64,000 nucleotides of DNA, from assembly GCF_041296385.1 (NCBI RefSeq), contig NC_091017.1:52698214-52762213 (forward strand), read 5' to 3'. Within the stretch, counting starts at the first letter, position 1, and each line of letters begins with the position of its first letter. Positions 1 to 12,100 of this stretch are shown piece after piece. This stretch comes from Aphelocoma coerulescens. Its lineage: Eukaryota; Chordata; Aves; Passeriformes; Corvidae. Below the pieces are notes generated by a model. The model was not told where the DNA came from, did not search any database, and worked only from the letters and a program-made list of their open reading frames with translations. Position numbers and translations under genes: made by a program.

Positions 1-262
1 ATTACATCCTTTTCCTGTATGCAGGAATATTATATCCTTTTTCTGTATGCATTGTTTTGTACCAGTTGCTCTCTCTCATGATAGGTAACCAGTTTTCAGT
101 AGTTATTTAAATTCACCCTGTAATCCCTGTGTAACTTCACGTGTTTGTGACGTGTTCTGAGAAGATGTGATACACAATTTGTCGTATGATTAAAATGGAG
201 CCAATAGCACACTCCAGATTTAAGCTCTTCTATTAACAATGTTTTGTTATCTGTCTCTGTAG
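1..262 (+). other. OCIAD2: OCIAD2 intron, 3' part
   Basis: This is the end of the intron before the first visible OCIAD2 exon. It finishes with a pyrimidine-rich tract and AG at 261-262. Upstream OCIAD2 exons lie outside the window. I see nothing else in it. Confidence 0.8.
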
Positions 263-368
263 TTGCTGGTGTCTTAGGCTTTGCCATTGGAAAGATGTCA
301 TACATGGGAGAATGCCAAAAAAAGTTTCAGAAAATTGGTATTGCACCATTTGGTCCACAACAAAAAAG
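263..368 (+). CDS. OCIAD2: OCIAD2 exon carrying the second half of the OCIA domain
   Basis: This internal exon of OCIA domain-containing protein 2, a small mitochondrial/endosomal membrane protein paralogous to OCIAD1, encodes the second hydrophobic helix (AGVLGFAIGKMSYMGECQKK) and the start of the C-terminal tail ending GPQQK. The AG acceptor is at 261-262 and the GT donor at 369-370. The exon starts with two bases completing a split codon and ends in phase 2 (AG). The next exon supplies G, making an Arg codon. The small-residue helix followed by SY-x-G-x-C-x-K/S-KF is the OCIA-family signature, and the GFGPQ-like ending distinguishes OCIAD2 from OCIAD1. It is transcribed toward OCIAD1, which lies on the opposite strand. 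Earlier coding exons are outside the window. Confidence 0.88.
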
Positions 369-1574
369 GTCTGTGCTTATTTAAATTATTAAGCCTAGAT
401 CAAAATAGTCTAAAACACACTAAAAATTATATGCAGCAGAACTATGAATTTAAATTCTGTGATCAAATCCTGAGGTGCTAGTCATAGTCTTAGGCTATAT
501 ATTGCAATATTAGAAACTACTACACATTCTTCAGAAAATGCAAATTAAACTCACTGTAATACTTGTTACTAGGATATCCATGATTTCAATGAAAATTTTA
601 TACTTTTAGGTGTGATGTGACAACAGTTACTAGTTCTATTCTCATCTAGTATCATACTGCTAAGATTGTCCATGTTATCACTTTGACCCTTTGAGTCTTC
701 CTTTGGAACATACATCAGGCCAAATATGCTACAGATTTTTTTATAATGTTCTCATATTTTAACAAAAATTTAAATCTCAATCCATATTCCAACTTTCCCC
801 TCCTCTGTGGCTTTGCCCAACCTCATACTGTCATGCCAAACCATGAAGAGCACGAACTGAGAGGGTGTTTTTTCCACCTTGCACCTCTAACCATAGAATA
901 AATCTCAGTGGTTGACTTCTGTCGCCTGGCACCTCCACATTTCAGTCATTGTTTTCTCAACTTCACATAAAGTACTCCTTCACATCCAATCAGACTCTGA
1001 CTTCCTTCCCAGCTCCTCCTTCAACTGCCTGTTATACTCTCTGTTCTCGATATGGCTTCTGGTACAAACCTTTACTCACAAAATTTCCAAAAATTCTACA
1101 CAAAAAATTGTTCTCCTTTGTCTTTCCACATCTTTCCCCCAGACCAACATGAGCTTTTATGCCTATAAAAATGCCTGACTGATAATGGGAAGCTTCTTCA
1201 TTGTTCATCTATTTCTCTACTTGTATTCTTCCCCCACATAAAAAGCTATATACTTGGTATTACACAAAATGTTATACACCTTACTCCTAGCTCAGTTTGC
1301 TCATAGGCACAATGGCAAGGACTATCTTTTGCTGCTTAGAAAATCCTGTTATATTTTGGCAATTGCTAGAAGGAGTACTTAATATTAATTAATGGGGGTT
1401 TATTGGCTGAGACATTTAGATGTCATATTTTGCAGTTTATATCCCATATTACAAGAATTGGGGAATATAGGCAAGAGATAACTTCTTCAAGAACTTTTGC
1501 CATCATGCTGTACGGTTGTATTAGAAGAAATCCAGCAAAATTTTTCAATGTTTTATTTGCTTTCAATATTATAG
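369..1574 (+). other. OCIAD2: last OCIAD2 intron
   Basis: An intron of about 1.2 kb with GT at 369-370 and AG at 1573-1574. It ends in a T-rich tract. Some short open frames occur by chance. No repeat or gene is recognised in it. Confidence 0.8.
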
Positions 1575-1656
1575 GCAGTGTCATCATGCTTGCAAAGAAT
1601 GTAAAGCAAAATTGGGATCAAATGAGAGAGAAGATTCAATTCCTTCAGCATCTTAG
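1575..1656 (+). CDS. OCIAD2: OCIAD2 last coding exon, C-terminus
   Basis: The final coding exon of OCIAD2. The first base completes the Arg codon left open by the exon at 263-368. The frame then reads QCHHACKECKAKLGSNERED followed by SIPSAS and stops at TAG 1654-1656. A Cys-rich CxxC-like tail (ACKEC) and an -SAS terminus are what I know of the human OCIAD2 C-terminus, so this call rests on both splice phase and sequence similarity. Another frame through the same bases stays open into the 3' UTR but does not join the previous exon. The AG acceptor is at 1573-1574 after a T-rich tract. Confidence 0.88.
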
Positions 1657-3126
1657 TCCCAGGTAGTCAACCTTGTAATTTTTTTTAAAAATCTCATGTT
1701 ATTCTCCATGTTGAATGGTATTCTTCTTTTGAACAATATAGTGAAAATCACAGATTTTAATAATGGATCAAAATCCAAGCATTACTCAAGGAAATACTCC
1801 GTATCTGTAATTTCTGATTAATTTTGTTCTTATTTTTACATTGCATACCTTTTATGCTAATTTTAAATCCCCCATCTCTGAGGAGTTTTTTTCTTTAGCT
1901 GTAGCAGAGTATTACTGATTGACCTGAGTGGAATTAATTTGGATCAACTGCTTGTATTAAAACAAATGCAACTCCTTTCAATTTCCAGCTTGTTTTACTT
2001 AAGAATCAAATAATTATGGATTATGTTGATATTTAAAAATGTACTGAGATATTGAGAACTAAAAGGAGACACAGCTAGGTGTGGGATTTTTGCATTCAGT
2101 ACTACAGTTTGACTAGAGCCTTAGTGCAGTAGCGGAATAGTGATGCTCGAGCAGCCTGCTGTGGTGGGGCAGGGGACATGACTCATGTGGTGTTTTCACC
2201 CCAGAAAGGGGCAAGTTCCCTTTATGAAAAAGGAGGGTTTACAGGGTGGAAGGTAGGGGAGTGTTTAAAAGGACTTGTACTCTATGAAAAACAGGCCAGC
2301 AGCTGGGTTTTTTAAGAATGCTTTCACACTTTCTGCTTGTGGTAAGCTGGCCTACATTTCTCACAGGCAGGAGAATGTGTGAAAGTGTTGCAAATAGCTT
2401 GGCTGCCTGCAAGAGAGAAGAGCACAGGGCCTGTTTGAAATCCTGCCATGTGAGTTTATATAGCTAAGAACAGAAGCCTGATGCAGAAATTGTTGGATTA
2501 AGTCTGGCATATATTATGTAGGAATTTAGACAAGGATATTGATAATAGTCCCTTTCTTACTCTTAAGTGCGTGCCCACAGAGGAATAAAGAGGAATATCC
2601 TATCAGAACCTGCTTACTTGCCCAGAAGAGAGATTTTGATGGACTTTTATTATGCAACAATGCATTGTGGCAGTGAGGATTGAAAAGAGTTTTCAGAGTT
2701 CTGAAAGAAGCCATTAGAATAAAGTCCTGATTTTAATCAACTTTGGTTCAGCATTTTATATCAAGTGCTGCAAGTGCTCAGCCACTAGCAGAAAATGCAC
2801 TTTGGCTTAGGCTCACCTAATAGGGTTGTGCCAAAAGAGCAGTGCTTCCCTTGTGCCAGCTATAGAGATCGTCAAGTGAGTTGGCCCTCCAGGTCAGCTC
2901 TCTGTGCTAGTTTGGTATGAGGAAAGGGGTAAAAAAACCCCCAAAACTTTCTGAAAGGTTTCTTGCTAGTGCCAGCATGAGGGAGGGAGTTAGCAAGACT
3001 TAATGCTGATAATTCAGATAACTCTGAATGAAGAACATTCTAAATCCATTAGCAGTTATGAGTTTAATTAACCTCTTGCAATACTGTGCCGATTAACTGC
3101 TTTGGAAGATTTTCTTTTAAATAAAT
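1657..3126 (+). other. OCIAD2: probable OCIAD2 3' UTR
   Basis: Non-coding sequence after the OCIAD2 stop. Candidate poly(A) signals are ATTAAA at 1956-1961 and AATAAA at 3121-3126; I cannot tell which is used. No repeat family is recognised. Confidence 0.4.
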
Positions 3127-6100
3127 GTTTATGTAGGCTCACTTATTTCAAGTAAGAACCCCAAAGCATATTTAATTGAGGATGGTCACTTACTAGCAAT
3201 TACCTGTGTAGAGAAATTAAATATTTATGGTGGGATTTACCTCTGCTGTTTGTCAGAGCTGCAGCTTGCTGAACCTTCAGTCCAAACACATTCTGTTTTT
3301 CAGCCTTCCTCTGTGAGCTGACAGTATTTTTTCTGGTGTGCCAGTACCAGTTAGCTTTTAAATAAATTCCAAATTGTCTCAAATACAAAGGAGCCTCTCA
3401 GCTTTTTGAGGGGAAGAACATAGGATGCCAGAGGCCCCGCTCTTTGTTTTCTTCCTGTAATGGGTCCTGGAATTTCTGCTGTGGAACCTGTTCCCTGTTC
3501 CAGCTCACATGTTCATCAAAGACATTTTAACAGCAGCTTAGCTCTTCTTGTTTGGTTTTTAGAAGGTCTTGAAAGCTTAGTCAGAAACTTAGTTTGAAAA
3601 CAAACGTAAGATAAGTGTATTTCTTTCAAGTTTTAATTGCTGTAACGAAAAAGCGATTATATTTGGGCCAGTGTGGTATTTTGAATTTGCCAGAAATCAA
3701 TTTTGATGGACAGGTTTTAGAAACTTAGGAAAAGAAGTACTGTAAGCATTGTGTTGTTTTGTGTATTGTTAAACCTCTTCTCTGTTTTGATAAAAGTACT
3801 TAATTTAGCATGCTATGCTCTAAAAATGTGCAGACCCCTTGCTGAGCACATCTTGCTACTATCCATGCTAAGCATATGGTGCAAGCTCTGGCAGTGCTTA
3901 GGAAGACCACCCAGATAAAATTGTATTCATGTTTATGAGTCCAAAGGTAATGTCTTTTATCCTCAGGGACTCTGGAATGTTCTCAGAGAAATCACCAAGA
4001 AGCTCCATGTTTCACATTGAAAGCAAGGTGCCACTCATAAGTAACAGGTCCTTTTATTCTATTTACAGATGTGGTGAACACGATAAAAACCTTATGGACC
4101 AGCTTCTTTCAAGGCACTTTTCTGTAGATGAGAAATAATAATTTCGTGATTCTATCGCTTAGATTTGGTATAAATTGACTTATTTGAAATAGTTGTGTGT
4201 TGTTATATAGTTCGGTTTGCACTAAATACCAATTTTTTGTAATGCACCTTTTGAAATACACTTCTCTCTTTTCAGCATGTGTTGGTTTATTTTCCTCTCT
4301 TCTGTGCAATTTAGCTCTTAGTGCTGAAAAATTGCATTTGTCTATTGTATTTAGATGCTGGCAGTACTTTGTGTAGCAGGCAAAGTGGTTTATGATGGAA
4401 TGTTTGTCTATGTCAAATGGAAAGAGTGTGAGGATGTTTAAGTGGTTTGCACAGTGAAGCAGCTGTTCAGTCTCTGAGCTGACCCCTTGGTTATGGAGTA
4501 CTTTAAGAGTACCAAATCCAGGGAATTGTCACGCTGCAGTTACTATGCTGAATGAACTTCCCATAAGCCAGTTTTACACAAAGGTCCACTTTGCCAGGGA
4601 TACCAAAAGTGTGTGCCACATTCATGAAAAAGAACACACAATATTTTGGAACAGTTTGTGGTCTGCACAAAATCTGAGGCCACCAGATGTTGAAAAAAAC
4701 AACCAAACCTAGATGGCACATGCTCTCTACAAACAGCAGGACACACAGTCTTCCATGAAACATCTCAGGAAATCAAAAGCAGACACTTCCCCTAAACACA
4801 GTGATGGCTTTCACATGGAAAGAAATGCACAGCTACTGAGAAGTTTGGGCTTCAGTGTCAGCTGATGAAGTCTGTCTTCTGTGGGGTTCTTCTGTTTGCT
4901 TTTATCCTGTGCCTATGGTTAGTGCCCCTTTTGAACAAGCTTCTGTGGGCATCTTTACTTGGACAGAAAGAGATTCTGCAAGCAAAATATATAGTATGGA
5001 AAAGTGTAATGTAACTATTAATTAGTTAGTAAACACAAAAGACATTCTGGATTTGACAAAGTGATTAAGACTGAGTACTCAGCTTCCTGATACAGCACTT
5101 GGACAGCCTTTCCTCTCCAAGCAGCCACCAGGCAGAAGGGGAATGGTTAGACTGACTAGACTCCCTGTCCTTTTCTTTCCTACAAGATTTTATACTTTTC
5201 CACTTGGTGTTTAGCCTCTTGAATTCTTGAGCTGCTAAGAACCCCTGTCTAAACAGGGGCTTCAATTTTACACTTGCTACTTTTCTGCAGTATTTTTCCA
5301 CCGCTCTTTCAATTGGAGTCAGTGATACACAGCTGATGCTGTCACAGCTGATGCTGGGTGCAGGCAGGAGAGCCTTGGAAAGCCTTCCACAGGGGCTCCA
5401 GGGTGAGGGGCTTACACAACCACAGAGAAGGCGACCTCCTTTGTGAAAATAATGTAATTGTCATGGGTGTACTGTGATAGCCACCAAAACTTGAATGGTG
5501 ACATGTCTGAGCTACTTCCCCTTCATCTGTCATCTGCTGTCAAGATAACAGCAAGAAGCTGCACCAAGGTTAGTCATGCCTGGAAGGGAGGGAAGCCATC
5601 ACATCCAGGTGGTGCCAAGGAGAGTGATGCATGTGACAGAGGACCTTTCGTGTCAGACTCTCAGAGGCTGTTCTTGTGGTCAGTGTTACCTCTTGATCAG
5701 TGTTACTGCTTGATTACAAGTTAGCTACTGAACTTTGCTTTAAATGTAATTTTGGCTATTTTTTGCTTTCAGTTATTTTTCTGTAATAAATATTCTGATG
5801 TATAAAATTTCTTGTCTCTTTTTTTCCTAGCTTTGTTTCCATACTTTGCAAAAAGCTGATTAGCTAATTGTGTTAGCTAATTGTGATCTAAGTTCATGAG
5901 CTACTGTGATACAGGTATGGAAAAAAGGCAGTTTGTGAATCTTAAGATGTATTAGCACTAAATTTATGCATATCAAAGGAAAAATGAGCACAGCTAATGG
6001 GAAGACACTTCTTTGAAGGCCTTTTTACTACAAAACAGCTGCTTTTAATTATGTCCAGTTTAATGAGCTAATCTTTGTTGACCATTGCTATTGTGCATTT

Positions 6101-7589
6101 CATACAAGCACGTTAAAGAACTTATTTTTAATTGAAGCAGAAGTTGAATGCATTGAATTTACGGGTGACCAATGAAAAAAATAGGGAAAGATTTGTGGTA
6201 ATCAGTTGCTTCTTTAATAAGATGGGAAGAGATCTCCAGGAGGAAAAACAGTTGACCTTGCAAAGGTAAACTAAACTTTTCTTAGTGTTTTCTTACGCTG
6301 ATAATAGGCTGTACATTTCCTTTTGGCAGAAGATGTTACTAAAAGGCTAAAAAAGCCAATGAACTTACACAGCTTCCTGTGAATCATTTGTATCTGGAAA
6401 GCTGAACTTGTTTTCTTCACCCAGAGACAAGGGAGTTGAACTGTGTGCTTAGGCATATCACAGCTTAGTTGAAGTCCACATACATGTTAAAATCAGGAAA
6501 CAAAATTCCTCCTTCAGCTGTGATATACAGAGTGAATTGCTGTATGGAAGCCTCTATGCACTTTATGAAATTATGACTAGAAAAAGGGTGCAAGAGGAAA
6601 GCTGTAGTGACATTAACCTCAAACAACTGCAGTATCTTTGGGGACTTTTGTATTAGCTGTTTGCAATCCTTTTACAAATATGGTATTCACATCAAATTTT
6701 AAAAAAAAAAAAGTGTTTTAGAAGAGAAAGCAGGTTGAAAACAGCACATTCCTGTTTAAATCCTTAGTAGGTGGACTCTAGGCAAGCCAGCTGGTCTGTA
6801 ATTATTTTTTAAAACTGGGAATGAAAGGGACATGAAGGCTCACTATCCAGGTTTTTGTAAATCTGTATCAAAGCCAAGATTTGGGGCTTATTTTATTGTT
6901 AGAGAAGAATGGGAGAATAGGGCATGCTATGCAACAACAGGTAATAGGAGGGGAGAGCTCTGGAGTGAACTGGTAAGAAGAGAGCAGGTTCTGGGGCAGG
7001 ATTTACAACAGGAGCATGCTGGAGCAGGCCAGCAGGAAATACAAAGTGGCAGCAACGCTAACTTGCAAGCAGGAGCCTCTTCCTAATGACTATTTCTACC
7101 AGTGAAAGTGCTGCTGGTAATTTGTCCCACTCACCCAACTTGTTTTTGGCATCACACACAAAAATTCCATTTGAGAGGACAAAAAGAAAGGAATCCAACT
7201 TCTGACATCAATATTGCAGTAGCTCCACATCCTTGAGGGACTAAGCTGCTTGTACTTCGTATGGGTGTGGAGGGCTTTCTGTTTTGTTTGTTTGGGGTTA
7301 TTTTCCTAGTAAGTCCCTCAAAAAAATAAGGTTCCCCAGGAAATAAATGAGACTCTTCTCAAGGCCAGTTTAAAATCTAGAAGGCCTGAGAGAGCTTCTG
7401 GGGACATGTTAGGGGGCATCTGGTCAACATATCAACAGATAATCTGACAAAGGAAAACACAAGTGTTTCCTGATGACAAAACTACAGAGCTAGGAAAAAA
7501 ATCTTCATGTGAGAGGCTGACTAATAAGCTTCATAGTTATGCAGAAAAATACTAAATGCATCACACAGTTGGTTTTAAATTACTCTGAC
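3127..7589. other. intergenic, nothing recognised
   Basis: AT-rich single-copy-looking DNA between the tail-to-tail genes OCIAD2 and OCIAD1. Short open frames here lack codon bias, conserved motifs or convincing splice partners. I see no gene or recognised repeat. Confidence 0.6.
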
Positions 7590-8274
7590 TTTTTCAGTAC
7601 AGGGACCTGAGAGTCATTTTGCATAGTTGCAAGACATAGGATCAGTGGTCCATGACAGCCAAAAGGCAAGCAGAACATTAACAATTCCCAGGAAAAAATT
7701 AGGGATAACTTAGACTACAGAGCAATTCTATGGCATGCCCTCATTTTGAATATTATGGTGCTTCCAGTGCATCTCAGAAATTGTACAACACAGAGACAGA
7801 AACAGGAGAAAGAAAAATTAAAATAAAAAAGAATGATCAGAAATAAAAAGTGGTTTCTTCAAGAGAGATTAGGTAACTCACTTTCCAGGCTGAAAACATC
7901 TCAAGGTGAGGAATACTGTGTCTGTAAAAGTGTGACAGATGAATAGGGAGTAAGTAATTGCTGTTTTTCTAAAATCAACTCATTGGCACTCAGTGAAATC
8001 AGATTTAAACAGCACAATTCCATCAGAAGGATTCTTGCCACAGGATACGGTAGAAGCAAAGAAAACAGCTTCAAGAGACATGACCTACACAGAGACTTGG
8101 TGTCTGCAAAACACCTGCATTTGCATGATCCAAATGCAACCTTTGTGTCACGAAATTTCTCAGCTGTGATCAGGGGAGGACAAGAGGGTGCACCAGTGAA
8201 GGATCTCCTTCTAGAAGGGTCACTAGCCAGGGTGGGAGACAAGGTGACCATTATGGCAATTCTTATGTTCTTAC
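7590..8274 (+). mobile_element. degenerate CR1-clade LINE 3' fragment
   Basis: An old, heavily mutated LINE relic. It begins around a phrase resembling the RT C-terminal region (tacagggacctgagagtcat). It contains a remnant of the 'ccacaggat-x-x-gtagaagc' block that encodes the LP-x-D-x-VEA motif of CR1-like elements. It ends with the 3'-terminal phrase gcaattcttatgttctta, typical of ancient amniote CR1/L3-type elements. Many indels break the frame, and the open frames on both strands here are fragments of the relic or chance. Boundaries are approximate. Confidence 0.55.
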
Positions 8275-8894
8275 AGCTATTGAAAAACCAAATTAAGAGC
8301 CTTGCCAAATGAACTAAACCCCAGGTGTCTCATACCTATAAATGGATACTGAAACATCTTCATGTGCAGAGAGCACAAGTTCCAAGATTCCTGAACACAC
8401 CTTTAAATTATTTTTGTTACAGTATAGTGACTTTCTCTGCAGATGAAGGGTGAAAAAGAACTAAGGGTGGTAATGGGTGCTTTTCCTATTGTCTTTGGCA
8501 TACAGATTGTTTGAGAGCAATGGCACTTCCAACTTCTTGCATAGAAAAACCCCACTTACCTGAACTTGTAAATGTTTCTTCTCACCTGTGTGCATTTTGA
8601 ACATTCTGCAGCCTGTGCTAAGGTACATCAGCAAGCTCAGGTATTTCAGAGCAAGAAAGATCTTTAGTACTTCCTCCCAAAGACACATTTTAAACCTGTC
8701 CTTCACTCAGCCAGCTGGAGGCTGAGGTCTGCCAGGGCTGGGCTGGACATGCCCAAGCTTACTTCATTCTACACTGTCACATCTGTAATACTTCAAAATA
8801 CAAATCGGAGACCTTTTCTAGCAGCAAACGCTTGCCATTTACTCACTCCCATTCTGCTGCTTAGCTCCACAGATCCAGTAGCTCGTAGTACGCT

Positions 8895-9140
8895 CAGGCG
8901 CTGCTCTGAGCCGTGCCAGGCACGGAGCCTGCCCGTGGCTCATGCAGCACAGCTGCCAGCTGTGGCCGGCGGCCGCCGCTGGTCAGCGCAGCTCCAGCAG
9001 CCCGGCTTCTCCGGTCCCGCGCCGCTCCGCTGCTCCCGGCATAGCGGGAGCTGCCGCGGCCCGCAGGGCTCCCGCTCGCCCGCGGCTCCCGGCCACAGGG
9101 CAGCCTCGGAGCGGGCTGGCAGCTGCGCCTTCTCTGCCGT
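8895..9140. promoter_or_regulatory. orphan CpG island
   Basis: An isolated block of about 250 bp of GC- and CpG-rich sequence, including a NotI-like gcggccgc, in otherwise AT-rich DNA between two convergent genes. No exon of OCIAD1 or OCIAD2 maps here. Open frames through it on both strands are what GC-rich DNA gives by chance. It could be the promoter of an unannotated (noncoding) transcript or a conserved regulatory element. It also holds a perfect 7-bp hairpin (gctcccg, 6-nt loop, cgggagc) near 9030-9050. Confidence 0.5.
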
Positions 9141-12100
9141 GTGGAGGGGCAGTGAACTTCCTAAAGTCTTCAGGGGACCCTAAAAAACACACTTCGCTCC
9201 TCAACGCAAACACACAGCCATCTGCACTGACTCCATGACACTGTACCAGCAGAAATGTTTTCTACTTACCATAGCTAAAAATTATTTTGACATTGTTAAT
9301 AATCCATTATTGATGTTTAGGTATCAGCTACCGCAACCAAATTCACCCTTACTTGTATCAGTTGCACTGTTTTAAAATGTTAGGTATCCTAAAATAGTTA
9401 AGATTAACAATTGTATTTAAAGTACAGAATTAGGCAAAGCAAAAGTATTTATTTTGGCATTATATTTATATAGAAACTAATTTTAGCTTCATAATTAAAA
9501 AAAAAAAATTAATGCATGAAATGTGCTGCCTCTATGGGTTAGTGGGAGTAGAAAAGAATGTGTATCATTCTGTGTAAGGAATGAATTGAAAATTTCAGGG
9601 TTTAGAAGCTGTCCATGCAAGATCTCATATCCTGAAAATGGAGTCCTACATGAGCAACTGGAAAAACAGCAACACAAAGGTTATACACTATGAATTTTTA
9701 GTTCTGAATAATTTACTTCAAGTTTTGGCACAGGAAATCTAACTCTCTATTTCTCCTTTTGTCTTAAAATTTTTCTCCTTTCAAGGATAAGTGAAAATTG
9801 TATTTCATTGAATATCCATTGCATCAGATGATTGTGCAGTGTCTTTATCATACATCCTTTGTTTACTGCAGCATCACATTATGAAAGTAGCTCATACCAG
9901 TCTCTTGCTTTTTAGTTTTGCAAAAATATGCTTCTGCTAGACAGAACACATGACCTTAGGTTGAAACTATGTATTACCATTCTGCCATGCATCTTAAAAT
10001 CTCAGGAAATTTTGTATTGCTCCATCAAAAAATTAGCAGCAACTTAATAAAAATAAGTAGACAAGCAGTAAGTATTAAAACACTGATATATAAGTAGCAT
10101 AGTACCTGGTATTTGTTAGTATTAAAGAGAAAAAACAGATACTTTAAATCATGACTGCTACTGACTGATTCTTTTATACTTTTTTCATTTATCTGAAGTA
10201 AATACATACTAATTATGTTCCCAAGGATTATCATCCACTCTCTGGCAGCTCTCTCAGTGCTGTTAGATACAAGAACCTGTTTGTTTTTCAGCATATCTTA
10301 TAACTCAAACAGTTACGCATTTCTGGTTTTGCTATATTGCTTGACTTAAGTTAAATGAAAATACTAGTTGTTCATTTCCCTCATTATTTGGAAAGAAAGA
10401 ATAATATGCTTGATGGTCTTGTGAGCTGGAAATCTGTACCCTGGCCAAGGTTCCAGTTTCAGGTTCTAATGTAGGTATTCAAAGATACCTCAAAACTTTT
10501 GTACGGTGCTGGTGGTTCATGTCCAGTTCTGACATCACCAAAAAATATATTTGAAAGTATAAACTCGAGGTATATGTGTGTCCAAGCCTGCCCTGGCTTT
10601 GCTGAATTAGCACAAACCCAGGGCAAGGGTCTGAAATGGTAATGGGATGCAAATTGTCCCATTTGTTACTTTGATATTAAAACCCAAGGATTTGTGGATT
10701 TCTACAAACAACTTAATAGGCAACTAAATTGCAAAAAGTAAGACAGTATTTTTGGACCTCCTCTTTCATGTAAGAGATTACAGAGAACTTGTTCTGGTTG
10801 CGAGTCAGGAAGCTGCAAGTAAAGCCTTCTTATGGCAGGTCTGGTGTATTTATGGGAGCCAAGGAACTGAGCTGGACCTGCCTCCTGCAGATGGGCAAGG
10901 TCTTCACTCAGGGCCACAAACAAGAGTCCCCCATGAGAGAACAAACAGGTCTTTTAGCTTCCAGCAAACAGTAGACAAGTGAGGATTTCTTCTTGAATCG
11001 CAAGGAGGCAAGAAAGTTGTGGGTTCAGTCTGGAGTATTAATATTTCCCCAGGTTTCTGCAAATCTGCTTAGCTTTCATTAATCCAATCCAATCCAATCC
11101 AATCCAATCCAATCCAATCCAATCCAATCCAATCACTTTTCATTTACACTTTTCTATTCCACATAGCTGTGTTCCAAACAACTTTAATAGAGAAAAAACC
11201 CTGGAAAGGTCAGATTAATACCTACTTGGGGCTCTAAACATGCCTACTAATTTGGGGAAATACAGAAACATTCAGGACCAGGATTTTTGGTAGCTTTACC
11301 AGCTATAAAAGAGCTGAGGCAGATTTTTGCAACCCTCTTCTCTCTGTTCATGCACATTAGTAACAACTAACTTGGGGATAATGCTACCAGCTCCTTAAAC
11401 TGGCCTGCTTATTTTTAAGAAATTGTGAAAATTATTTTATAGGGTTTTTTTAGAAATGTTCATAATGAAGCATTCAGACTCCTTTCCTGGTGCTTGACTT
11501 GCGGTATAAGAGGGTTTTTCTAATGTTATTTTTAATTTGAGGAAGAAAATTTACTTAGCTTTACAATAAACATTGGGTTAATTCTCAGTTTTTGACAAAT
11601 ATACAGGTATGATGGCCCATAGGAAAACTTTAAGTATTTTTTAACACCACTGTTCTGTACATCTAGTCACATTGCTTTCAGCAACTGTAACCCTGCTGTC
11701 AGCTCCAGGACACTTGGATTCAGTTAAAAATTCCTAAAAGTCATGGAAGTGCAATATGAGCAAGCTATTCATGGGTGACTGGGGAGCTGCTATGAAACCA
11801 TGAGACTGTAAAGGCCCACTCTGAAACAAGGGGGTACTAATGGAAGATATGCAGGAAAAGAGAAGGAAGAAGATTGAATTCCCATGGCTGTTCAGTGAAT
11901 CAGGGGCTCAACATACACATTGTCACAGCAATGACAAGTGACCCAACTCTGACAAAACATCAGTTCCCAGTACCCTACTAAATTAACAGCAATGTTTGTG
12001 AACTCTCCTGCATTTAGTATGTATTAAGGATGTGAAATCCAAATAATTTAAAATTGATTGATAGCAAACCAAACTTGTTCAAGTACAAAAAAAGTATGTC

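Noticed and set aside
1403..1666. An 87-codon frame over the OCIAD2 last exon
   Set aside because: It has no early ATG and is a different frame from the one that continues OCIAD2.
2902..2960. A TGTGCTAGTTTG-like start reminiscent of an LTR end
   Set aside because: Only about a dozen bases resemble the LTR terminus, with no matching other end or target duplication.
4069..4138. A possible alternative OCIAD2 terminal exon (good acceptor, frame to TAA) that joins the exon at 263-368 in phase
   Set aside because: The exon at 1575-1656 also joins in phase and reads into a Cys-containing tail ending -SAS as in the known OCIAD2 C-terminus, whereas the 4069 peptide shows no similarity.
7901..8312. 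135- and 109-codon overlapping frames on opposite strands
   Set aside because: They lie on a degenerate LINE relic, show no intact domain and are mutually antisense.
8749..9238. 144- and 98-codon frames on the + strand and a 76-codon frame on the - strand in the small CpG island
   Set aside because: Overlapping GC-driven frames with no motif and no splice partners; treated as CpG-island artefacts.
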